Below, one piece after another: positions 1-11,968 of a DNA stretch of 35,427 bases (position 1 is the stretch's first letter; the number at the start of each line of letters is the position of its first letter). Position numbers and translations under genes: made by a program. The DNA is taken from positions 25,779 through 61,205 of the forward strand of contig NW_003115956.1 in the NCBI RefSeq assembly GCF_000003605.2. Direction: 5' to 3'. The DNA is from Saccoglossus kowalevskii. Taxonomy: Eukaryota; Hemichordata; Enteropneusta; Harrimaniidae. The notes under the pieces are model-generated. The model had not been told where the DNA came from. It was given only the letters and a program-made list of their open reading frames with translations, and did no database searches.

Positions 1-1053
1 TTTATGTTTGAGAAAATTACCTAAACACGTTGTACTTATCGATTTCCTAGTTCGCTATCTTTTTCCTACATCGCCCAGTTGTGATGTCATATAGCAGGCG
101 AACGAAAACTGGGCAGGCGCGAGGCGCCCGCGTCACCCCGAGCCAACGACCCAAACGCACAGACGATTTGAACTGACGATTCACATCTACGTCTCCTACC
201 GCACGATCTACTTTTTCATTATTTTAACATTTTGAAAGGATTTTAGCACTGAATGTAAAAATATTTGACATATTTATTTTAAATAACACGCATGTTTTTT
301 CAACAGAAACTTAGGATATCAGAAACAAATGAATTAAAAAAAAACGTGGAATACCAACAATTTTGGTGTAAAATGTCGCCTGTGGCAGAGTCTAGTTGCA
401 GCTCCCTGTGGCTCTCTAGGTCGAGAAGACTGCAAGGGAGAGTGCGGTCGATGACCATTAGAAATTATAGGAGGGACGATACAGACACACTATAAGAGAT
501 GAAATGTGTTTTTCCTTCACTAAATTCTGAGAGAGAGAGAGATTTTTTCAGGGTGATGTTGCTATATTTTGAAGTTTATTTTTTCTATGATTTTTTTGGG
601 CCTAGTTTGCTCAGACTTGATAGGTGGGTCACTACTGCACTCTCGTGAGGTGGACGAATTTGACAATAAAAAAATTCTGTCCCACTGTTGATATGGCAAC
701 GGTTAACAAAATGATCTCCCAATCAGCTAGTCAACTTGTTATTGTTTATTTTTAATTATTATCTTTATTTGTAAGGAAGTGTATACATAACACAACAAGA
801 TATTACCCGCATTAAGGTAGCGAGAAGGGTTTGACGACGCTTTTTATTAAAGCATTTTCTTTCTGTTGGCTCTTTCAGAACCCAATTTTAGCGTAAATAT
901 TTCAAAAGCCAAAGTATAGAGGGACAAATTTGCACAAACTAGAGTGTCAATGTTTACGTAATTGCCACGTGACCACAAAAATGGCAAACCTTGTAAAAAT
1001 GACTAAGTCCGCGATTGCGAGAGCACAATGCGGAATTTCCGGGTGAAATTTGC
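1..1053. other. Non-coding stretch, no gene recognised
   Basis: No coding region could be supported. Bases about 60-160 are richer in G+C and CpG than the surroundings and contain a short inverted repeat (GCCCAGTT near 73 with AACTGGGC near 107) and a CRE-like TGATGTCA near 81. This could be promoter DNA of a gene outside the window, but nothing confirms it. A small open frame at 292-495 resembles no known protein. Confidence 0.4.
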
Positions 1054-1130
1054 GCACCATCATAGCCCTGTGTATATGTCTGTTGTTCAGGCCGGAACAA
1101 CAGACATGTACACAGGGCTAGCACCATCAT
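1054..1130. mobile_element. 57-bp perfect-hairpin insertion with 10-bp target-site repeat
   Basis: Bases 1064-1120 form a near-perfect palindrome. The left arm, beginning AGCCCTGTGTATATGTCTG, pairs with the right arm at about 25 of 26 positions around a loop of about 6 bases (AGGCCG). It is bracketed by the perfect direct repeat GCACCATCAT at 1054-1063 and 1121-1130. A palindrome between identical short repeats is the signature of an inserted foldback or MITE-type element. A duplication of 9-10 bp would fit Mutator-like transposition, but the family is inferred only from that length. No coding capacity. Confidence 0.65.
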
Positions 1131-2310
1131 TATCTTTTGAACGATAACTGCGAGTTTGAATGTCCTAGTCCGAACGCGCTTGATTTGGCGGCGGTCCCAA
1201 ATGAATCCAACTCAACCAAAACTTAATTAAAAAATACAGAATACATTTTTTTTTATAAAAGGGCATTTGAATGCCCTGATGGCGACAGCTGGTGATAAAT
1301 CTTGACGAATATGAATATTCATTGCATTCAGCGATTTTGAATAATTTTTTTAAAGTATTTAAACAAGAGATGTTATATATATATATGCACACATAGTTCT
1401 CGTTTAAGCGTTAAATGTTAAGCCACGTCAATACTACACCGCTACAATGATTCAAAATCGGATGTATATTCCGTTTAAAGTTGCGTGTGGACCGAATTTC
1501 CGCAGGATGTACTCTATTGGAAGAAAAAGGTAATGATGATTCCGTGAAATAATATTTTATTTTCTTACTCAGTATCCATTATTATATCTACTTTTCCCCA
1601 TTTACCGCTATGTCAACAAATTTTACTGAAAAAAACCAAAACTATTTTTTACAAGTGCACATGTACTAGTAGTTATTCGGGGTGTATCGATGATTAGTCC
1701 TGTGTTATCATAATGACATCACATTTGGTCTACACACCGATGCAGTATTATTTAGAATCAACACGTGTTACATGTTAATGGTAGATATTACAAACATATA
1801 TTCTCAGTACATGTATATTTTTTTACTACCATGTGACTAAAAACGCGACAAAGCATGAGATAACGCCTTGAAAATTAATATACAAAATTTATCGGACTCT
1901 TTAGACTACAGTGCGATCAATCCCAAGCTACTTGTTTGTTGGCAAAGTATACCCATGAATAACACAGGGAAAAATATCACGTACAAATACACATAATGGT
2001 CGATGATTGAATAGACATTAAAATGCAACACATGTTACGCTATACGCCCACAGCTCTCATAATTGCAGCAGTAAAATTTACAGTTTGATTTATGTGCTTC
2101 CTGGAAATTTCCATCAATACAGGACTCGACGAGCGTCAATTAAAAGTGAATCAATTTCGATGACGTCGGAAACGGCTTATGCCATCTAATGCTGAGTGTA
2201 GAAAAAAAAATCGATATCAACACTTGATATTATAATTTTCAAAATCAGAGTATCACGGAAAATAAGGACAGTTGTCACTCCATTCCTAATTGTATGCAAA
2301 CTATCTGCAG
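1131..2310. other. Non-coding stretch, nothing recognised
   Basis: AT-rich sequence with short open frames only. No splice-bounded exon, RNA gene or transposon protein was recognised on either strand. A small hairpin (GATATCAA/TTGATATT) lies near 2214-2232. Confidence 0.35.
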
Positions 2311-2339
2311 TCTGTCTGTCTGTCTGTCTGTCTGTCTGT
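2311..2339 (+). repeat. (TCTG)n microsatellite
   Basis: About seven uninterrupted TCTG units. Simple tetranucleotide repeat with no sign of coding. Confidence 0.9.
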
Positions 2340-2415
2340 AATGGCAATATATAACTTTGAATTAAATGCAGTATAGTTGTGGATTCAAGTTATAAAATTG
2401 TTGTATAATTCACCC

Positions 2416-2977
2416 TAGACTGGCGCAGTAGGGACGATTAATTTGTTTTTGTAGTTTAAATAAAATAATAAAAAAAAAAAAAAAAATTGCGAAATGGAGG
2501 TGTTAGCGCGAAATCACCTGTAACTGCGTTTATTCTGCATGGCCCTCTATCGACACTGCAGGAACCCGTCGATTTTTCAACTGGTAATTATGTTATGAGT
2601 GTTTTAATTGACAATCATCTAGGCCAATCACAACGTCTCTTCCACTGACCTCTGACCGATTTTTTTATTGTACAATTAGTACGAGTTATTTTTTCACACA
2701 TTGTGATGAATTAGAAACGACGACTACGACAAACTAGAATTTCAGTGTGCCGCTATGTTGGGTCTGCAGTGTGACCTTTACCATGTTGACCTCATTATGC
2801 ACGTATTTCCGCGCCCACCTCATTATAATATGTGCAATCATGAATATTTAATAGCAATGAATTTCCTGCAGAATAAACCAGTCGGGGTGATTTCGCGCTA
2901 ACACCTCCATTTCGCGATTTTTTTTAATTTTATTTAAACTACAAAAACAAATTAATCGCCTCGACTGCGCCAGTCTA
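2416..2977. mobile_element. Non-autonomous foldback DNA transposon with ~110-bp inverted arms
   Basis: The arms at 2416-2539 and 2867-2977 are inverted copies of each other. Both begin TAGACTGGCGCAGT, run through a shared ATTAATTTGTTTTTG block and a poly-A tract of different length, and contain GGAGGTGTTAGCGCGAAATC. The roughly 330-bp centre has no long open frame. The flanks carry the candidate target-site repeat AATTCACC (2407-2414) and AATTCACA (2978-2985), matching at 7 of 8 bases, which suggests a hAT-like 8-bp duplication. Alternatively the TA at both tips could be a TA duplication as in Tc1/mariner elements. The element cannot encode a transposase and would depend on one made elsewhere. 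Confidence 0.8.
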
Positions 2978-2985
2978 AATTCACA

Positions 2986-4579
2986 CATAAGCAAATGATA
3001 AATCTCACACGTCTTTTGTGTTTATGCAAATTAGCGTACATTCAGCGCTATGACCACGCAGCTGTTTTAAAATTTCCATCAAAGCACATTTAAATTGTAT
3101 GAAATAAACGCCAAAGATTAGACGTACCGGGTCTAGGGAATTCGTGACATCCCAGTGACGCACTAGAACGATGCTCTGAGACGTCAATTTCACCGTGATC
3201 TGATCCAGGTGATTAGCCCAGATCAACACGTGATACCATGACCCGACACTATAACGTGTCAATATGTTCACTTGATATCATTATAACTATAATATTGTAA
3301 TACAAGCAAACATTTTTTTTATTTTTTTTTTATTTCTTTGGAAGATGACATCTCAACTACGGGATCCGTGACAACACGGCGAACATTTACAGATAAATAG
3401 AATAAAAAAATACTATAAATATACAATACAAAATCAAAACTCTATAGTTGATAAAATACGCCCAAGGGCAGTTTTAAACTGAATAAAACTGATAAAAATA
3501 GCAATAACTGGATACTGTTTCCATTTTCCATTTCATTCCCGAAACATAATGCAATATATAGTACCATATAGAGTTCAGCTGTGCAATAATAACACCGTGC
3601 CTTTGGAAAGGGTCATTTTTTCAAATCCATATTTTGCCCAGTTCCAATGCGAACGTTCATACAGTAAGGTTGCGTAGGTTGAGTGATAAACCATTTAGTG
3701 ACAGCGGGGGATTCGTCACCTGCGCATGCGTCAGATAGCCATAGCGTGTCATTGCGTTGTGTCGTCACCGGAAGCGCTGTCCCAGCGGTGTACAAGACGC
3801 CGACCTGCATCGTCAATGGTGTCATTGTTTATAAACGTCTGCCCATGGGCCTTTGCATTTTTAACGTGTGTTGTTATCGTCGCTTGGGACTCAATTCCCG
3901 CGAGTGCAAAATTCACTAACTGTAATAGAAGCTGTCTATAAATGCACAGTCATGGCCAAGAAGAGTAATCTAAATCGTTGTACCATCACATTGTTGAAGT
4001 TTTGCTATTAAAATGCAACATTGAAAAAATGAATACTCAAATTGCCGGAAAAAAAATCATGAATGCTTGTTTTTCGAACGCTTTGTATAATATTCATAGT
4101 TATACATAAATATAAAATGTATATAGACCTTATTTTTAAATAGCGACTATTTTTGCCTTCCCCATTGTTCAATTCTCTACAGTGTCGACTCCTCTGTTCT
4201 GCTGACCTACGTAATCATGAACGCGACGGCGACAGGAACGGACCACTATTTGGGGTGGGGGTGTGTGAAAACAAGTAGTGTCCGTCGCTCTCTCGGCGTT
4301 TTTTTTTTGCAATAGCGGGGTCGCGTGTACAATATGTACAGTATCAGAAGTTTCGGAAAACATTAATTTGTCTATGTGAGCGTAATAGACAATTTAATAA
4401 TAAACCCACACAACATTTACACTGTGATAACAATTATTCAAAATACCTGAATTTTTAATTACAACATCAATGCATTTATTGCGAATGGGAAGGAAGTGGG
4501 ATATAATATGAATAACAGAAAAATGTAAATAAAATGTAAATGTAATCTATTGACTGTTCAAATGATTGTACTTTTACAG
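2986..4579. other. Non-coding stretch upstream of Gal3ST copy A
   Basis: No protein family was recognised. Bases about 3690-3850 are CpG-richer, stay open in several overlapping frames, and contain the palindromic GCGCATGCG core resembling an NRF-1 site. A diverged inverted copy of this block lies near 33540-33625. The stretch may include 5' untranslated or promoter sequence of the sulfotransferase gene that starts at 4629. A CTTTTACAG at 4571-4579 could be the acceptor of an untranslated exon. Confidence 0.35.
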
Positions 4580-4628
4580 GGCTATGTTTTGACGGTTGGT
4601 ACTGAGCTATGACATTAGAAAGATTAAA

Positions 4629-6882
4629 ATGTTTACTAAGAAACAGAGCATCTTTGGGTTCCTCATTTGTGTTAGTGCCATCATCTTGATATTCTTCTGT
4701 CAGACGGCATATTACGGTCATATGACGTAAGTAATCCTTTGTTTTCTCGGAATAGTGTGTGTGTTCGTTTCAGCTAATAAATGAAGTATGTAGCGCCCTC
4801 AGGCGACGGAGCGCTTTAGTTACATGAATATAACACTTTCCCGGAATTCAAAGATGCGGCGTTTCGGATGCACGCGCATACCATTTCGGGTGTGCAGTAA
4901 ACTTACACGCGTGATATTGTGCTTGCGTGCGGATGTATCAATCGACGTGACTGAAATAGGATTCCATTTTACCGAATGTCAATGTTTGTATTTGCACCAT
5001 GAAAAAAGGTGGGCGTCGTGCTTGCATCCCAGTCTCACTACTTTCGGAAAAGTAGTGTAGGCCGACTGTCCACAGCGTCGATATTACTTTAACAAGTGAT
5101 CGTTCGTCAATAGAAATACTGTTTTAAACGATTTTGATATATTTCGACAGTATAAGCAAACATAGTTTTACTTCGGAGAATCACTCCTACGCAAGATATA
5201 TAATAACTCATTGTACTTGTTTTGATTTGTTTTGGTTGGGGCGTTCTAAAGCGGGCTACCGGGCTGTACTTGTAATAACATATATTGTATTGGAGTAATA
5301 TTCCATATGACAGCAAATACAATGCTGATTCAATGTTTGTTTTTCATGTTATTGTTATTGTTATAATCATGAAGTTTCGTCATTCAAAGTTGGTCATTTG
5401 CCGTCATAATTTAAGTGGCAAATTATTAGCAACGTCGACTCCACACAGTCTTGTTGCCACCGTGTTAAACAAAACAATGGCATCATGATCACGAACTTGA
5501 GTTTGAAACGTCCACGCGATCACGTGACGGCGCATGGTATTGACATATTGCACAATTATGGATAACTAGTTGTATTAGTTTATCTTTAATTTATGTTTAT
5601 ATATTCTTTTTTTAGATTTCATGAAATCGATGGGAAACACATTCCCCGGAACATGCCGCTGGCACAACATAATGTCTCTGAAACCATTATGACACACACG
5701 CCTGTGACAAACTGTCAGCCAATCAATAACGTCTGCTTTATTAAAACCCGAAAAACCGGAAGTACGACATTATCATCGATAATCAACCGTTGGGGAGTGA
5801 ACAACAATCTATCGTTTGCTGTGATGAAAACAAACAAATTAAGCGGCCATTTTAATTCTCTTGTTTTCACAGACGACAGTCCCAAGTTGCACTTCTTGCC
5901 GCCTTTAAACGTCAAGCCTGGCGACTGGGACGCGTACAAGTATAATATAATGGCTGTGCACGTGCGTTACAATAGGACGGCGTTTGATAAATTTATGCTT
6001 CCTGGAAATAAATACATCTCAATTATCCGAGAACCAGCATCGCAATATGAATCAGCGTTTAACTACTATAAAATCGCCTCGGTGGTTCAGACATTTAACA
6101 AGAGCGTGCGATACGAAGACACCATGGAAGAGTTCATGCGATTACCAGAGTTTTATTGGTCAAAGACAGTTGCTAAATATGGCCAACTGATTTCTTTCTA
6201 CACACGGAATACTCAAATATATGATTTAGGACTTGATCACAACACACACCATAATATATCCACGGTACTTAGTCATATAAATAAGCTTAAAAAAGAACTA
6301 GATTTGGTATTACTTGTTGACTATTTCGACGAATCGATTGTGCTTTTGAAAAAGCTTCTTTGCTGGACATGGGACGACGTCGTTTATTTGGCACGCAACG
6401 CAAGACCAGACGGCACTAGGAAAGAACTGTCCATGGAATTGAGACAGAAAGTGATACAATGGAACTCAGCTGATCACCTGCTTTATCAGGAATTCAATCG
6501 TACCCTCTGGGCAAAAGTCGCGGAATATGGACCGCAATTTAAAGACGATTTGGAGGAGCTCCGGTTTCGCAGAAATAAGACCGAAACAGAGTGCGTGGGT
6601 AAAAATAAGACGATTGTATTAGACGGGCGGAAGCAGGTGGTCTACAACAACGTCATCAACCCACCTAACTATTGTTACTTACTCACCAAGTTCAACAACG
6701 ACATTATTCACCAAATAATGGAAAAACAGTCAAGTGGATTTTATCTCAATAACACAAGTGGTATTTATACTTATTTATATATTAAACGTATATTGTGTAC
6801 GGCAGTCATTTGGGCAATAGCATACGTCTTACCCCCGCCCCATGGATTTTGGATCATCCACAAAATCATCCTGAGACCGTAA
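4629..6882 (+). CDS. Galactose 3-O-sulfotransferase family protein, copy A (two exons)
   Basis: Predicted type II Golgi membrane enzyme that transfers sulfate from PAPS to the 3-OH of galactose on glycolipids or glycans. Exons are 4629-4726 and 5616-6882. The donor GTAAGT at 4727 and the TTTTTTTAG acceptor ending at 5615 give a phase-2 junction that keeps the frame, for 454 codons. Residues 7-24 are a hydrophobic signal anchor after a basic MFTKKQ start. CFIKTRKTGSTT (73-84) is the 5'-phosphosulfate-binding loop. IIREPASQYESAF (169-181) is the 3'-phosphate-binding motif. A family block, ELDLVLLVDYFDESIVLL, starts at 260, and MAVHVRYN near 145-152 may hold the family histidine. The ATG follows an in-frame stop at 4590. 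Oddity: residues from about 429 onward, the stop and AATAAA (6892) come from an inverted-repeat element. Human GAL3ST1 is about 423 residues, so the tail is extra or substituted. Acceptor specificity cannot be told. Confidence 0.88.
4727..5615 (+). other. Intron of Gal3ST copy A
   Basis: 889-bp phase-2 intron between the membrane-anchor exon and the catalytic exon, with a GTAAGT donor and a T-rich tract before the AG. Short open frames inside it on both strands show no recognisable protein and are treated as chance. Confidence 0.8.
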
Positions 6883-6963
6883 GCCGAGATAAATAAACGG
6901 ATTTAAGGATGACTTGAAACCTCTCTGATAATTGGACGTATGTTATTGCCCAAATGAAGCCAG
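6801..6963. mobile_element. Small inverted-repeat (MITE-like) element overlapping the 3' end of Gal3ST copy A
   Basis: ATTTGGGCAATAGCATACGT starting at 6808 is repeated inverted and ends at 6955, with one mismatch over 21 bp. Pairing extends outward with a small bulge to about 6801 and 6963. The middle contains weaker inverted segments such as AAATCATCCT and AGGATGA. It is non-coding in origin, but here it carries the last roughly 26 codons, the stop (6880-6882) and the AATAAA (6892-6897) of the sulfotransferase gene. No clear target-site duplication was seen, so the superfamily is unknown. Confidence 0.7.
6892..6897 (+). terminator. AATAAA polyadenylation signal for Gal3ST copy A
   Basis: Canonical AATAAA nine bases after the stop codon, inside the inverted-repeat element. 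If used, it gives a very short 3' untranslated region. Not tested by transcript data. Confidence 0.45.
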
Positions 6964-6968
6964 TACAT

Positions 6969-7017
6969 ATGATTTATAACCTATCGCATCCGACACGATC
7001 GAACACGACAATTAATA
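6969..7017 (+). repeat. 49-bp perfect direct repeat, left copy
   Basis: Identical over 49 bases to 9821-9869; the core includes CCGACACGATCGAACACGAC. It lies just outside the small inverted-repeat element and about 350 bp before the first LINE homology. It is too long and too far from the LINE ends to be an ordinary target-site duplication. Confidence 0.9.
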
Positions 7018-7366
7018 CAATTTATTTAGTTTGTAACACAATTTTAAACAGTAAACGTTTAACAAAAGTGGGCGAAATAACAATAATACCATTTGCCCGT
7101 ATCCTTATCCCAGCGTTGAAGCTACGCACAACTGTGTTTGAAATTACTGACTCCCCGTACCCCGTTAAACAATAACAAATCATTATCGGTGGTAAGGTAA
7201 CATTTGTTCATTGTCTGCCTTAATACAAATTTTGAAAGTTCAATTCGATTATTCGATTAAGTTGAACACCATTCCAGCAACAATACAAAACGGAAAATTC
7301 AAATGGTCAGTTTTGTGTGGCGTTTCTGCCATAGATATATGACAGTTTAAATCACTACAGTCCAAG
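7018..7366. other. Non-coding stretch between the direct repeat and the LINE
   Basis: No gene recognised. It may include degenerate upstream LINE sequence, but no reverse transcriptase signature is visible until about 7370. Confidence 0.3.
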
Positions 7367-9290
<1,924 letters not shown>

Positions 9291-10138
9291 ATATTGCGTG
9301 GTGTTTACTTGGAATTGAAATGAAAGTATTTTAAAATAGTCGTAAATATATGGCTGGTAACTTTTCAAAAATCGAAAATTATCTGTCCTGGTGTCTGGTA
9401 CGTACAGTTAGAAACACGTACTATTCTTTTGACTATCGACGCTTGAAATGAGAGTGCCAACTTCGATGCAGTAGTTTCACACACGCCAAACATTTATACG
9501 ATATTTGATATTGTATTAGTCTGCTGTGAATCATTATACTGTGTTAGCCAATACTCTGTCTGAACAAAATAGAAAACGTGGAATTTCGTTGCCTGATTTG
9601 ATTTCGACATACGTATCCAAGGCCGCCATTTGTAAAACAAACATGACAGTGCCACACGCATGAACAGCGATGAAAAGTATGTTAACTATTCCCAAAGTGA
9701 CGTCAGCTGGAGAATTAATTGTTTAACAATGTTCAAAGAAACGATATTTTCGGGAATAGCTCTCCATGTGCGGGAGACCTATATTTCCCCATGTGATCAC
9801 GTAATGACCAATCATGACACATGATTTATAACCTATCGCATCCGACACGATCGAACACGACAATTAATATGTATATGGCGTATTATATAAGTGTACATAT
9901 GTTTTGTGTCAATTACATGTTATGCACTGACATGTAAAAATGCAATAATTTTGACAATTAAATATTATACTCTGATTTCTATTTTTTTAATTATGTGCTG
10001 AAAGTGATAACAAATGTTGAATTTTTTGGGGGGATTTAAAAAGAAAAACACAATACCTATTTATAAACTGATTTATTGTTACGATTACTTTATAAGTATC
10101 AATGATGTAATAACGTTTTTCCCATATTATATCAAAAG
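9291..10138. other. Stretch upstream of the MAM exons; 5' exon not found
   Basis: Searched for a signal-peptide exon ending in a phase-1 GT donor that could precede the MAM exon at 10139; none is convincing. An ATG at 9730 opens a short frame, but it is not hydrophobic. The interval contains the right copy of the 49-bp direct repeat (9821-9869). Confidence 0.3.
9821..9869 (+). repeat. 49-bp perfect direct repeat, right copy
   Basis: Identical to 6969-7017, 2852 bp away, in the same orientation. Similarity continues a few bases leftward (ACAC/ACAT) and stops abruptly on the right. Confidence 0.9.
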
Positions 10139-11968
10139 GTAATGAAATGGTGTGCGGTTTTGAGTACCGCTCAAACTGTGGATATACAATATCCAGCAAT
10201 AGTCAGTACAAATGGATTTTCAACAGCCAAGCGATGATGGCGGACAAGACTACTGGATCACGGGAAGGTAGGTAACTGTCAACGGTCAAAAGTTAATGTT
10301 AAGCATGCGTAATTGTGGTGCCCGCACTTAATTTAATACACTACGTAAAGACAACGCGACAACTTGATATTAAAGGGTTGTTCTGAGCAAACGCGAATAA
10401 ATACAAATGCATAAATAAAATTAAAATAGAATGTAATTATCGCTAGTATTCACTTTCTGTTGGTATTAATTTGATTTATTTAATAGCAATTGAGGAAGAC
10501 AACCTATGAAATTAACCATGTGACGCGACGTCCAATGAGCTCAGTGGTATAAAGAACATATTCGATATTGACGGCATCCAGGTTAACTAGCCACACTTAA
10601 ATATTGAGTACAAGCTGTGATAGTTATGAGTTTACATAATGATATTGAATACTTAATTCACTCATACTCCGTATTGTTGAACCAACACAACAATTTTGAG
10701 TACGTTTTGAGTAGTGGATCCACACAACTGTATTAATAACATACTTAGCAGTGGAGGGACTGAGTCAACTAAATCATGGCCATACTTAGCACACAGCTTC
10801 TGACAATTTCGAACCTTGATGCACTTATATGAACATAAATGATCCTAACTAGGACAGTAATAACAACAGTAGTAAAATATTGTTAACTATATACACTAAC
10901 ATATTTTCTAAAATTGAGAAGATACCCTCACAAAATGACCATAACAGATAGTGTAAATATGCACATATATTTAATATTAATCAATATAATGTTTGGTTTG
11001 ATTGACGTTCGTTCATATAATAGACCAGCAGATTTCATAATAAAACAATCTGATGCGTACTTGTGATAATTATATGTGAATAAATTGTTACCAATTCACG
11101 TGGTCGGTACGAGGTTGTTATCTAATAACGGAATCATCGCATCATATCATGTACGTGCATAAATAATGATCATCACATTTACATAAAATATTTATTACAT
11201 CGACATGGACAATGCAATTATATGTACCAATTATATGTTTTATAATGCGTTTTGAAAACATCACTTACAGGTACCTATCTGGCAGCGGACGTGTCACCCG
11301 GCAGCAAAGCAGTTACGATGTACACCCGTTTACTGTTACCAGGCCAGCATCCCGGAAGCTATAAACTCACCTTTCATTTTGTGATTCCAAGCGCAACAAA
11401 GAAAGCATGCAGAACATCAGACGCATCTCTTCGCGTATTTGTACTGTATACCCTACCCAGTGCCAATGATGCCTCTAAAATCACGTCCAACGTCGAATGG
11501 AAGTCGTTATCATCATTATGCAATACTGGTGGTATGAATTCATTTGATGCATGTAGTACACTGTGGTACATTGATTCGACTATGGACACACACTATGGCA
11601 ATAACTGGAATCACGTAATGATAAACGTCACGAATAAATTTGACCACAAGGTAAGACAACGCAGAGTATAGTATTGTCCTTTGATATAACCAGAGTCCAG
11701 TTGTTTAGCATAAACGGAACAACTCCCATCAAAATCATTATATGTTCATCCAATGGCAAGTAGAAAGAAAATAATTAATGAATCTATAATTTAACACTAG
11801 CCATAGAATTTGTGTCGCATTTCACAACAATGCTGTATGTGGCTAACATTTTTTATTTGTGCTATTTTTTTACAGATTGTTTTCGAAGCACGTCGACACA
11901 GCTTTCCCAGTGAGCACTGCACTGACTTTGGAATAGATGACATTTCCATCACACCTTACAGTACATGA
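10139..11968 (+). CDS. MAM-domain protein, 3' three exons (5' incomplete)
   Basis: Extracellular adhesion-type module of the meprin/A5/RPTP-mu (MAM) family. Exons are 10139-10267, 11271-11650 and 11876-11968, with donors GTAGGT at 10268 and GTAAGA at 11651. Acceptors end at 10138, 11270 (TTACAG) and 11875 (TTTTACAG). Junction phases are 1, 1 and 0, and all keep frame. The spliced product reads CGFEYRSNCGY, then KW.., DKTTGSREGTYLAADVSPG, LLLPG..., LRVFVL, NNWNHVMINV and IVFEARRHSF, and ends GIDDISITPYST before TGA. These are the classic MAM landmarks: opening Cys-x-Phe-Glu, the D-x-T-T-G-S turn, the conserved Trp, and the closing IDDI strand. The single domain of about 190 codons ends close to the stop. 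The upstream exon with signal peptide or other domains was not found; phase-1 borders are usual for such modules. Confidence 0.82.

Noticed and set aside
292-495. 67-codon plus-strand open frame
   Set aside because: No recognisable domain, no splice-site support, and a length expected by chance.
3613-3941. Three overlapping open frames on both strands
   Set aside because: The region is CpG-rich, so stops are rarer in every frame; the shared block near 33.6 kb is not conserved as protein.
5593-5615. ATG at 5593 as the start of Gal3ST copy A
   Set aside because: These bases are the intron's T-rich tract and AG; the spliced anchor exon at 4629-4726 gives the expected membrane segment and matches phase.
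5715-6190. Open frames antisense or frame-shifted within Gal3ST copy A
   Set aside because: Shadows of the real catalytic exon, which has clear family motifs in its own frame.
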